Assembly (NCBI GenBank): GCA_963849065.1 | Contig: CAWKFM010000001.1 | Location: 186,001-250,000 of the forward strand | Direction of reading: 5' to 3' | Origin: TOLSYN sp963849065 | GTDB taxonomy: Bacteria; Acidobacteriota; Terriglobia; Terriglobales; Acidobacteriaceae | Length of the DNA stretch: 64,000 bases | Part shown: positions 24,735 to 32,852 of the stretch, in pieces | Layout: every line of letters starts with the position of its first letter | How positions within the stretch are numbered: position 1 is the stretch's first letter | Translations under genes and position numbers: made by a program | The notes under the pieces: model-generated | What the model was told of the DNA's origin: nothing | Databases searched by the model: none | What the model saw: only the letters and a program-made list of their open reading frames with translations

Positions 24735-26273
24735 ATGTCGTTTCAGCGGGGACCAATTCGTATGCGTTGCGGCAAGAAAAGTAGACAAAGGGCCGAAGCA
24801 GCCATCAAGACCTTTGCGCTACTGTCGATGCTCATCCTCGCGTGTCCGGTGCGCCATGCCTTTGCAGGCATCCACCCAGTCCACCTCGATCAGTACAGCA
24901 ACGACGCCAAGTGTGCCGAGTGCCACAGCGACAAAGCGCAAGGAAAGAACGTACATCCGGCTGTAGCCATGGGTTGCCTGAACTGCCACCTGATCCGGAA
25001 CAGTGGCGACACGACCCGAGTGAATTTGAAGACCGCGCGCGCGGCAACCCTCTGCTTCGAATGCCACAGCGATAAGCAAGGCACGGAGAATCCGCGCCAG
25101 GTCCACGCTCCCGCCGTCCAGGATTGCCTGAAGTGCCACGATCCCCACAACTCGCCCAACGCCAATCTGCTGTTGAAGCCCACCTCGGGCGGCAAAGGCG
25201 AGAACCTGTGCCTCGATTGCCATGACGAGGGCGAAAACGTCCCCCAGAAAGGCAGCCGCCATGCCGCCATCGATTCGGGATGCGATGCCTGCCATGTGAC
25301 CCACAAGATTGGCAAGGGCAAGAGCGGCGAACAGGAATTCGATTTTCACCTCGCCAAGGCGGTGCCGGATCTGTGTCTCGGCTGCCATGATGCGAAGGCT
25401 CCGGCCCTGATCGCGGCGCACAAAGGCCAGCCGTTTGGCTCATCGAAGTGCATCGGCTGCCACGAACCTCATGCTTCAAAGTCGGGCAAGCTGGCGCAAA
25501 AGTATCTTCACGCGCCGTTTGAAGGCGGGGACTGCGATAGCTGCCATAAGGCTCCCAAAGACGGCAAGGTTGTTCTGAACGCCGCAAGCGCGAAGGAACT
25601 CTGCCAGACCTGCCACCCCGACAAGGGAGAAGAGATCGAGAAGGCCAAGGTGCAGCATCCGGGAGCAGCGGGCGATTGCACCGACTGCCATGGCCCGCAC
25701 GGAGGCAAGTATCCGCGGTTCTTGCGGCCGGATCCCGTGGCCGTCTGCGAAGCCTGCCACTCGGACGAGAAGGACATTCACGAAAACAAGAATGTGCTGC
25801 ACCAGCCCGCGTATCAGCAGGGATGCAGTGTGTGCCATACGCCGCACGGAGGCGAACGCGAACACCTGTTGCGCGCCGACACGAACGCTCTTTGCCTCAC
25901 CTGCCACGGCCCGAAGGCACAAGGCGAGAAGGCGGCGGGTAGCGGCGAGATGACGATATTCGGCGGGACGGTTCGTTTGCCGGATAACTACTTGAATCAG
26001 GCGAAACAGTTGCCTCTGGATAGCAAAGGGCTGGGACATCCAGGGCCGCGGCACCCAGTGGGCGGCGTGCTGGATCCTTCTGACCCGCAGAAAACGAAGA
26101 TGCTGACCTGTATGAGTTGCCACACTCCGCATGGTGGCGGGAAGGCACTTCTAGTTACCGGCATGGATACGACAGGATCCCTATGCTCGCGGTGCCACGA
26201 GAACGTACAAGACATCCCGAGGGAACCGGGGCAGATCGTACAGCCGGGAGTGAAAGTCAGGAGAAAGCAGTGA
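24735..26273 (+). CDS. Hexadecahaem (16-haem) c-type cytochrome with doubled CxxCH motifs
   Basis: 512 residues with a signal peptide ending near HAFA (residue 45). Sixteen CxxCH motifs are spaced through the protein (from CAECH near 59 to CSRCH near 487), many in the doubled-CxxCH pattern followed by a distal His-rich turn such as CHDPH, CHEPH, CHGPH and CHTPH. The density, one haem per about 29 residues, suits a rod-like periplasmic or surface electron wire. The ATG start is shown; an in-frame ATG nine codons on is possible. Its stop codon overlaps the next gene start, so the two are translationally coupled. Confidence 0.9.
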   Translation: MSFQRGPIRMRCGKKSRQRAEAAIKTFALLSMLILACPVRHAFAGIHPVHLDQYSNDAKCAECHSDKAQGKNVHPAVAMGCLNCHLIRNSGDTTRVNLKTARAATLCFECHSDKQGTENPRQVHAPAVQDCLKCHDPHNSPNANLLLKPTSGGKGENLCLDCHDEGENVPQKGSRHAAIDSGCDACHVTHKIGKGKSGEQEFDFHLAKAVPDLCLGCHDAKAPALIAAHKGQPFGSSKCIGCHEPHASKSGKLAQKYLHAPFEGGDCDSCHKAPKDGKVVLNAASAKELCQTCHPDKGEEIEKAKVQHPGAAGDCTDCHGPHGGKYPRFLRPDPVAVCEACHSDEKDIHENKNVLHQPAYQQGCSVCHTPHGGEREHLLRADTNALCLTCHGPKAQGEKAAGSGEMTIFGGTVRLPDNYLNQAKQLPLDSKGLGHPGPRHPVGGVLDPSDPQKTKMLTCMSCHTPHGGGKALLVTGMDTTGSLCSRCHENVQDIPREPGQIVQPGVKVRRKQ

Positions 26274-27655
26274 GATACGGGACACATCTTTTCCGTCTGC
26301 GGGTGCTGGGCTGCGTCGCATTGTCCGCGAGTTCGCTCCTTCTGCCATCGTTGGCGTGGGCGTCTGGTAAGACGAAGACTTATTCGGTGGACATCTCGAA
26401 GCTGGTATGGCCGCAGCCGCCTGATCAAATGCGCATTCGCTACCTTGGCGAATATTTTGGAGAGCTCGACCTTTTGGCACGAAAACAGGCGAGGGGCGGC
26501 ATACTGGAGCGCTTGGCCGGGGTCAGCGTTGCGCCTGAAGAACGTCCGAGGATGATCAAGCCTTATGGAGTTGCGGTGGATTCCAAGGGCCGCATATATG
26601 TTGCCGATAGTGCTCAGAACAGGGTGTTTGTTTTCGACCTGGAAAACAGGACGCTGGATTTCCGCGGCGACAAAGCCCCGGCGCACATCGACATCCCTAT
26701 TGGGGTGGCGATAGACGGGCGGGATCGGCTCTTCGTCTCGGACTCCAAGTTGCACCAAATTACCTGCTTCGGGCCGAATGGCGATATCCAAAGCGTCTTT
26801 GGTGCCGACGATTTGCGCCGCCCAGCGGGCCTGGCGATCGATGGCCCTCTGAACCGTCTCTATGTGGCCGATGCGGGCGGCAAGCGCATTGCGATTTTCG
26901 ACCTCGCCAGCCTGAAACTTATCAGTTACTTCGGGAACGGCAAGAACGGAGGCGACCCGGCCGGCATTTTGAGCTTCCCCAACGGCATTGCGGTTGATCC
27001 GGATGGCCTGGTTTATGTCACCGACGCGATCGTTGGCCGCGTAGTGGTCTACGACATAGAGGGCAACTTCGTGCGGACTTGGGGGGGGCGCGGTGACGGT
27101 CCGTCGTTGTTCGGGCGGCCCAAAGGCATCGCGGCTGACGGCGACGGTCACATCTACGTTGCTGATTCGCAACTGAATATCGTGCAGATATATTCCCCGG
27201 AAGGAAAGCCGCTGTTGGCGTTTGGCGGGCCTGGTCCGGGACAAGGGCGATTCATGTTGATGGCTGGCCTCGCGATTGACCGCCAGAACCGCTTGATCGC
27301 GGTGGACCAATCACCAGCGCGTATCGAAGTATTCCATTACGTCACGGACGCAGAGGCGAATGCGGAAAAGTCGGGCGAGGCGAAAACGCCATCCAGCGAC
27401 TCTACACCGAAGAATAAGTCATTTGAACCGGCCATCGCGCCGAAAGCTGAACCAGCGCCGGTGGCAGCCCAACCGGAGGCCGCTTCCGGGCCGACGATTG
27501 AAGAACTCCAGAAACAACTGGAGGAGCTTAAGGCAAAGCTGGCTGTTCAAGAACAACGACAACAGAAGCCGGATGAGCAGGAGCCGGACGCCGCCCAGCC
27601 GTTACCGAGTGACGCGGAAAAGCCGGTTCCAGTGGCACCAATTTTGCCGAAGTAA
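26270..27655 (+). CDS. Exported NHL-repeat beta-propeller protein
   Basis: 461 residues from a GTG that overlaps the preceding TGA (GTGA), with AGGAG 7 bases upstream. The frame is open 51 codons further, but that part has no signal peptide. After a signal peptide (cut near AWAS) come about six NHL repeats (100-370), recognisable by GVAVDSKGRIYVADS, GIAVDPDGLVYVTDA and GIAADGDGHIYVADS. A low-complexity Pro/Ala/Lys/Glu tail with a coiled coil (EELQKQLEELKAKLAVQE) ends the protein. Such propellers accompany multihaem cytochromes in other bacteria, probably as scaffold or assembly factors. Confidence 0.85.
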   Translation: MRYGTHLFRLRVLGCVALSASSLLLPSLAWASGKTKTYSVDISKLVWPQPPDQMRIRYLGEYFGELDLLARKQARGGILERLAGVSVAPEERPRMIKPYGVAVDSKGRIYVADSAQNRVFVFDLENRTLDFRGDKAPAHIDIPIGVAIDGRDRLFVSDSKLHQITCFGPNGDIQSVFGADDLRRPAGLAIDGPLNRLYVADAGGKRIAIFDLASLKLISYFGNGKNGGDPAGILSFPNGIAVDPDGLVYVTDAIVGRVVVYDIEGNFVRTWGGRGDGPSLFGRPKGIAADGDGHIYVADSQLNIVQIYSPEGKPLLAFGGPGPGQGRFMLMAGLAIDRQNRLIAVDQSPARIEVFHYVTDAEANAEKSGEAKTPSSDSTPKNKSFEPAIAPKAEPAPVAAQPEAASGPTIEELQKQLEELKAKLAVQEQRQQKPDEQEPDAAQPLPSDAEKPVPVAPILPK

Positions 27656-27818
27656 GGACATCAAGTTTTGTTTCGCTCTGGCTCCTCCCACCAGAGCGGA
27701 CGCAAGAAGGGCGGTAGGGGAAACCACACCGTTCGCGTACCAAGCGCGTTTTATCTGGGCTAGAAGTGGGTGACTGGATTGTACGCAGTTTTAGCCTGTG
27801 CATTACGGAAAGATGGGC

Positions 27819-27835
27819 GGCGGGAAATACCCGCC
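27819..27835 (+). other. Short GC hairpin before the tetrahaem gene
   Basis: GGCGGG and CCCGCC pair around a 5-base loop, about 75 bases before the ATG at 27909. There is no T-run. The remaining 250-base gap shows nothing else but an AGGAGG ribosome-binding site. Confidence 0.4.
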
Positions 27836-27908
27836 AAAACTCAAAGTTGCTATCAGCAGCGATGATTGAAGAGCTAAATGTCGATTGTTGATATTTAGGA
27901 GGCATAGT

Positions 27909-28697
27909 ATGAAAAAGCTTTTATTGGTGGGGTCAATCCTTCTGGCGGCCTCAGTTGCCTTGGCACAGGCTAACCCATCTGGACAGGGCAATTCGGGCCT
28001 GAATGGTGGACTCCAAGAGTCTTGGAGTGGCGTAGTCGCCGGTGCCGGTCCCAATAACCTCGGTGGCCCGGGATTGGGCAGGCACGATCTGAAGACCACT
28101 ACGGGTCAGCCTTTGGGATGCGAAAGTTGTCACCTGCCCCACACTGCGACTACCTACGGAGCATCATTCTTGTGGGCGTGGACGACCGTTCCCACGGTCG
28201 TCGCCACCTACTCAACCGAGACCAACCTTGGCGGCGCTCTGACTAGCCCCACTGGCCGCAGCGGCAACGATCGTTCGATGCTCTGCCTTAGCTGCCACGA
28301 CGGGACCTCGGTGGCCGCGAACAACATCATCGCCAGCAATACCGCCAATGGCCTGCCCTACGCACTGATCAACACCGGCGGCAGCTTAAATCCTGATCTC
28401 AGTACCCAGCACCCGGTGGATGCAATCGTTCCGGCGACCACCGACTATGCACAGCCTACACAACTTACTGTTCTTGGCGCGGCAGCCGCGGTTGCTGTTA
28501 TCGGCACCGATTCTCTGCCGCTTTGGAGCAGCAGCTCGATTGCATCGGTTGGCGCAGCGGGAAGGGTTGAGTGTACGACCTGCCACGATCCGCACAACGA
28601 CTACACCAGCGATCAAGGCGTCAACGGTGGCGCACCGTTTTTGCGCGTGGCGAACACGAATGGCGTAGTTCTTTGCCGTGAGTGCCACAACCAGTAA
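27909..28697 (+). CDS. Exported tetrahaem c-type cytochrome
   Basis: 262 residues starting at an ATG with a strong AGGAGG 9 bases upstream. A signal peptide ends near ALAQ (residue 20). Four haem motifs are seen: CESCH, CLSCH, CTTCH and CRECH. The spacing is wide (about 60 residues), unlike the compact c3 fold. The pattern (CHLPH, CHDGT, CHDPHN) is shared with the 12-haem protein at 32852, suggesting common origin. It is likely an electron shuttle next to or within the barrel encoded two genes downstream. Confidence 0.88.
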   Translation: MKKLLLVGSILLAASVALAQANPSGQGNSGLNGGLQESWSGVVAGAGPNNLGGPGLGRHDLKTTTGQPLGCESCHLPHTATTYGASFLWAWTTVPTVVATYSTETNLGGALTSPTGRSGNDRSMLCLSCHDGTSVAANNIIASNTANGLPYALINTGGSLNPDLSTQHPVDAIVPATTDYAQPTQLTVLGAAAAVAVIGTDSLPLWSSSSIASVGAAGRVECTTCHDPHNDYTSDQGVNGGAPFLRVANTNGVVLCRECHNQ

Positions 28698-28713
28698 TTC
28701 ATTGCTGTATCTT

Positions 28714-28741
28714 GCCGGAGAGGGGCTCATCCCTCCCCGGC
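28714..28741 (+). other. Hairpin between tetrahaem and isomerase genes
   Basis: GCCGG-AG-AGGG pairs with CCCT-CC-CCGGC around a short loop, followed by GTTTCTC. It starts 17 bases after the tetrahaem stop and may be a partial terminator or a stability element. Confidence 0.55.
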
Positions 28742-28772
28742 GTTTCTCATTATCTTCGGGCGTCCGGTGTCT

Positions 28773-29786
28773 ATGAAAAAGATTCTCTTCATAACCAAAG
28801 CGATTATGTTTACGTGTCTGCCGCTGTGTTTGACTGCCCAGATGCAAACGTCTCACCAGCCGACAGCCGAGATTGCGCCGCCGAGCAAGCCTCCGCAGGC
28901 GCAGATTGCAAGCGTCAACGGAGTGGTGCTAAAGCAGGCTGAACTGGACGAAGAGATGCAGCTCCTCTTCCCTTACTACTCGATTCACGGGGGCCGCGTT
29001 CCGCCTTCCGCCGAAGCGGAGATTCGGCAGCGGGCCATGCAGAGTGTGGTGCAGCACGAGTTGATATTTCAGGAAGCGCGCCGTCGTGGCCTGCAGGTGC
29101 CAGAGCTGACATGGCAGAAGCGTCTGCGGCAGTTGCGGCAAGGTTTTGTTTCGAAGCAGGCATATGAAGCGGCAGCCACTAAAAAGTACGGTTCAGTAAC
29201 GGAGTTCGAACGCCGCCTGCGCCGTTCTATGCTGATAGAACAGCTTTGGGATGTCGAGGTTACCCGCAAGTCGGTGATTACTGCGGATGCGGCGCGCACC
29301 TATTACTTGAGCCATAAGGCCAAGTATGTTCGTCCCGATGCCGTCTGGCTACAGACTATTACGGTCAAGTTCCCCAAAAACTCCAGCGCAGAACAAAAAA
29401 AAGCGGCACGCGACATCGCCGAGCAGATTCTGGTGAAGGCCAAAGGGGCGAAGAATTACGAGGAGTTTGGCAGCCTGGCCGAGCAACTTTCGCAAGATGA
29501 CTGGCGGGTGATGATGGGCGATCACAAATGGGTACATCGCGGTTCCGTGACCCCCGACATTGAGCCGACGCTGTTCGCCTTGAAAGCGGGAGAGACCAGC
29601 GGTCTGGTGGAATCTTCGGAGGGTTATCTCATCATGCGCGCCAATGACCGGCAGAGATCGCGGCAAATGTCGTTTGCTGAAATGTCCGCGGCGATCCGTC
29701 AACAATTGGAAAAAGACAAGCGGGAGAAGCGCGCAAAGGAATTCGAGATGTTGCTGCGCGGTAAAGCAGATATCGATGTGCTCTAA
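28773..29786 (+). CDS. Exported SurA/PpiC-like peptidyl-prolyl isomerase
   Basis: 337 residues. A hydrophobic N-terminus (KKILFITKAIMFTCLPLCL) is a signal peptide. A SurA-type N-terminal chaperone region (50-170; VNGVVLKQAELDEEM) leads into a parvulin-like domain (about 180-300) with WVHRGSVTPDIEPTLFALKA and SGLVESSEGYLIMR. It likely assists folding of the outer-membrane barrel or cytochromes encoded beside it. The start could also be the GTG two codons earlier; no strong ribosome-binding site is visible. Prolyl isomerases of this kind recur in porin-cytochrome loci. Confidence 0.85.
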   Translation: MKKILFITKAIMFTCLPLCLTAQMQTSHQPTAEIAPPSKPPQAQIASVNGVVLKQAELDEEMQLLFPYYSIHGGRVPPSAEAEIRQRAMQSVVQHELIFQEARRRGLQVPELTWQKRLRQLRQGFVSKQAYEAAATKKYGSVTEFERRLRRSMLIEQLWDVEVTRKSVITADAARTYYLSHKAKYVRPDAVWLQTITVKFPKNSSAEQKKAARDIAEQILVKAKGAKNYEEFGSLAEQLSQDDWRVMMGDHKWVHRGSVTPDIEPTLFALKAGETSGLVESSEGYLIMRANDRQRSRQMSFAEMSAAIRQQLEKDKREKRAKEFEMLLRGKADIDVL

Positions 29787-29847
29787 GCGGGCTCGGCTAA
29801 TGGCTCACAGGATAGGCTACCAACGGACTCCCCAAAGAAAAGCTATT

Positions 29848-31764
29848 ATGATTTCCTGCAAAGCATTTGCTATCGCTATGTTCACGCTGCTGTCGATGGC
29901 GGGCACGGCGTGGGCGCAGTCTACAGATGAGTCGCGGAAATTTTCGCTGACGGGAGATGTCCTGTTCGGCGTTACCGAGTACGCGCAGAACAATCAGTAC
30001 TCAGGCGGTCCTGCCGCGACCGTAGCAGCCGACCTCGCCGGTTATTGGCGTGATATGCGTGTTCTGCAGTACGAGTTCAAGCCTACGGTCACTTTCGGTG
30101 ATGCCGCTGCCGGGACGGGACTGAGCAACGGGATGACAGGTTTTTCCGGCACGGGCATCATTCTTCAGGGCAGCAATTTTCCTTTGAACATCTCGTTTTC
30201 CAGGGCCAGCAGTGCGCTCAGCCAAACCAGCGCCCAGAGCGCGGCCACGGATGTGTTGGCGGGCTCGGAGACTCATACGACGAACCAGTTGTTGAATGTC
30301 GACTGGCTGCTCCGATTCAAGCATTTCCCTGTGGTCAACCTCAAATACCAGGACAGCGATTATGGTGCCACGTTGCCCCAGAGTCTTGGCAGCGATGAGG
30401 ATCGTAATGTGCGGGACTTTGTGGCGAACGCGCGCTACAGCGTTGATCAGTGGCTGATGACAGGGTCGTATCAGGACACTCTGGCTAAATTAACGACCCC
30501 CGATGTTTTGTTGGGGAGCCCGCAAATCGAGCAAGACAAGACTGAAAATCTGGGCTTTAGTATTTCAAGACCGTGGTCAAATTCCAATCTGGATGTAGAT
30601 GTCAACCAGACGAAATCGAATTTTAATTACAACGGCGCGGCGACGGATACCACTGTGCGCAACGCCAATGCCTCTTGGATCTTCCAGCCGCTGAAACCAG
30701 TCAATACCTGGATCATGGCGCAATACATCAGCAACGCGCAAGAGTACCAAGTACAACAAGCACTCTCGGGGGCTGGCGTAACTGGCGTCAATTCGACTTC
30801 TACAAGCACGACGCCGTCCGGCTTGTTAGCGGCGCCCTATAGTGTATTAACGGTGACCGAGGGCGGAAGCTATCGGCTGGGTCATGGGTTCACTGGCACA
30901 GTTGGTGCCGCCGAGGGACGCTTCTCGAATGCGGGTTTATCGATGCAGTGGAATGCCGACATGGACTATGTGCGTAACTGGCACTCGGGAAGCTTTAGCG
31001 GCGACATTTCCCACAGCAGTTCAGCTACGTCAGGCGAAGTGGTGAATGGAACCCTCACGTCGGCGGGCACGGCCAGCACCGTCCTGGGCACCCAAAACAT
31101 AAACACGGATACGGGATCGGTGAACGTGATTCAAAGGATGCCCAACCAATTCAAACTTGCGACGTCCGCGCACGTGTCGGAGGGTACCATCACGGAGGCA
31201 GGAATCCGGACTCCCAATCACGACTACGGCGGCTACGCTTCTCTGATCAGATCCTTAGGGGGATGGGCCCTGACGGGAAACTTGAGCATGGACAGAACTG
31301 TCAACAATTTGGATTTTATGTTCAACCAGAACTCGTCGACGAGTTTCTCCCTCAGCGCCAGCTTTCGCCACCTGAGCTTGTCTGCAGGGCGACAGTATGG
31401 CAGTGGCCTGGCTGTGCAATCGGGAAGCGGCATAATCTTTGTTACGAATCCTGTAGTGGTCAGTCCGATTCTGGGGACTCCCCTTTTGAGCGACACGACC
31501 GGCACGACAGTCACAGGATCCTATCAATCACCAAAAAGACGATTTGTAGCCACCGGCAGTTGGGGACGCTTCGATTACACCACCAATCGCGCACCCGCCA
31601 CGGATTATGACTTGGTCAATTTATACGCCGCTTACCAGTTGCGGCGCCTCCGCTTACTTGGGGGGTACATTACGCGATCGCAATCATTTGGTGGCCTTTC
31701 GGCGAATAGCTACAACAACAAGATGATCTATTTCCAAATCGAGCGCTTTTTCCGTCTCTACTAG
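29848..31764 (+). CDS. Outer-membrane beta-barrel protein of the cytochrome locus
   Basis: 638 residues beginning with a signal peptide (MISCKAFAIAMFTLLSMAGT, cut near AWAQ). The remainder consists of alternating polar/hydrophobic strands of about 10 residues with aromatic girdles (for example FKHFPVVNLKYQDSDYG, SVDQWLMTGSYQD), ending in the aromatic C-terminus FQIERFFRLY expected of an outer-membrane barrel. I count room for roughly 24-28 strands but cannot define them. By position it is the candidate porin that lets haem wires cross the outer membrane, analogous to MtrB/OmbB. Upstream in-frame codons exist but lack coding character. Confidence 0.8.
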   Translation: MISCKAFAIAMFTLLSMAGTAWAQSTDESRKFSLTGDVLFGVTEYAQNNQYSGGPAATVAADLAGYWRDMRVLQYEFKPTVTFGDAAAGTGLSNGMTGFSGTGIILQGSNFPLNISFSRASSALSQTSAQSAATDVLAGSETHTTNQLLNVDWLLRFKHFPVVNLKYQDSDYGATLPQSLGSDEDRNVRDFVANARYSVDQWLMTGSYQDTLAKLTTPDVLLGSPQIEQDKTENLGFSISRPWSNSNLDVDVNQTKSNFNYNGAATDTTVRNANASWIFQPLKPVNTWIMAQYISNAQEYQVQQALSGAGVTGVNSTSTSTTPSGLLAAPYSVLTVTEGGSYRLGHGFTGTVGAAEGRFSNAGLSMQWNADMDYVRNWHSGSFSGDISHSSSATSGEVVNGTLTSAGTASTVLGTQNINTDTGSVNVIQRMPNQFKLATSAHVSEGTITEAGIRTPNHDYGGYASLIRSLGGWALTGNLSMDRTVNNLDFMFNQNSSTSFSLSASFRHLSLSAGRQYGSGLAVQSGSGIIFVTNPVVVSPILGTPLLSDTTGTTVTGSYQSPKRRFVATGSWGRFDYTTNRAPATDYDLVNLYAAYQLRRLRLLGGYITRSQSFGGLSANSYNNKMIYFQIERFFRLY

Positions 31765-31775
31765 CGGGTGCAGCC

Positions 31776-32852
31776 ATGAGCAGTGCTAACCCGATACAAG
31801 TGAATGCCACACTCCTGCTGTTGTGCGTGCTAGTTCTACCCGCATCGTTATCGGCTGGGACCGGGAAACAACCGAACAGTGCGCAGGCCGTGCCACTCAT
31901 CACGATGGACGGCGGGCGGCGTTTGGAATTCGTGCAGGCTTTCTCCTCGGAAAAGGAACTGAATCCCAACCGGTCCTTCTGGAAACGGGCTCTGGATTTC
32001 ATTGCCGGGCCGCCGGATTACCGGCAGTTGGTTCGTCCCTACGGCATTACGACCGACAGCCGTGGGCGCATCATCGTCACCGACCCAGGCGCGAAGGTCG
32101 TCCATATCTTTGATTTTGCCAAGAAGAAATACTCCCGTTTGGAGAGCGGCAAAGGCGAGGATTTTCTATCGCCGCTCGGAGTCGCCGTGGATGCCCATGA
32201 CAATATTTACGTAACCGATTCGCAGAGCGGAAAGATCTTCGTCTTCGATGCGGATGGCAAGTTCCGAAGGTTTTTGGGATCGGTGGCAAAGAACGAGGGC
32301 TTCTTCAAACGTGCGACCGGCATTGCCATCGATAAACAGCACGGCGAACTGTTTGTCACCGACACATTGCGCGACAAGATTTTTGTCATGGACCTAGAGG
32401 GGCACATGCTGCGTCAGTTCGGCGGCCGCGGCGACGGTCCGGGAGAATTCAATTATCCCGCCGACCTGGTGTTTTCCGGCGACGAACTGATGGTAGTCGA
32501 TGCCATGAATTTCCGGGTGCAAATCCTGGACCGGCAGGGCCGTTTCGTGACGCAATTCGGGGAACCCGGCGACGGGATTGGCAAGCTCTTTCGTCCGAAG
32601 GGAATCGCGGTTGATAGCGAAGGGAATATCTATCTCGTGGACGCCTTGCTGGAAACGGTGCAGGTGTTTGGGCGTGATGGAACGTTGCGCTACCTGTTCG
32701 GGAGATCGGGTGGCGGGCTTGGTGAAATGCAACTTCCCACCGGCTTGTGGATTGACTCAAAGGATCGAGTGTATCTTGCCGATTCCTATAATCACCGGGT
32801 ACAGATTTTTCAATTTCTAAGTGCGAAGCGCGCGGCAGGAGGGCAGCATTGA
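31776..32852 (+). CDS. Second exported NHL-repeat beta-propeller protein
   Basis: 358 residues. A signal peptide (LLLLCVLVLPASLSAG) is followed by six NHL repeats (90-350): GITTDSRGRIIVTDPG, GVAVDAHDNIYVTDS, GIAIDKQHGELFVTDT, GIAVDSEGNIYLVDA and the final DRVYLADSYNHRVQIFQFL. It starts 11 bases after the barrel gene and its stop overlaps the ATG of the next cytochrome (TGATG), indicating coupled translation. It is a diverged paralogue of the propeller at 26270 and lacks its long tail. Confidence 0.85.
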   Translation: MSSANPIQVNATLLLLCVLVLPASLSAGTGKQPNSAQAVPLITMDGGRRLEFVQAFSSEKELNPNRSFWKRALDFIAGPPDYRQLVRPYGITTDSRGRIIVTDPGAKVVHIFDFAKKKYSRLESGKGEDFLSPLGVAVDAHDNIYVTDSQSGKIFVFDADGKFRRFLGSVAKNEGFFKRATGIAIDKQHGELFVTDTLRDKIFVMDLEGHMLRQFGGRGDGPGEFNYPADLVFSGDELMVVDAMNFRVQILDRQGRFVTQFGEPGDGIGKLFRPKGIAVDSEGNIYLVDALLETVQVFGRDGTLRYLFGRSGGGLGEMQLPTGLWIDSKDRVYLADSYNHRVQIFQFLSAKRAAGGQH

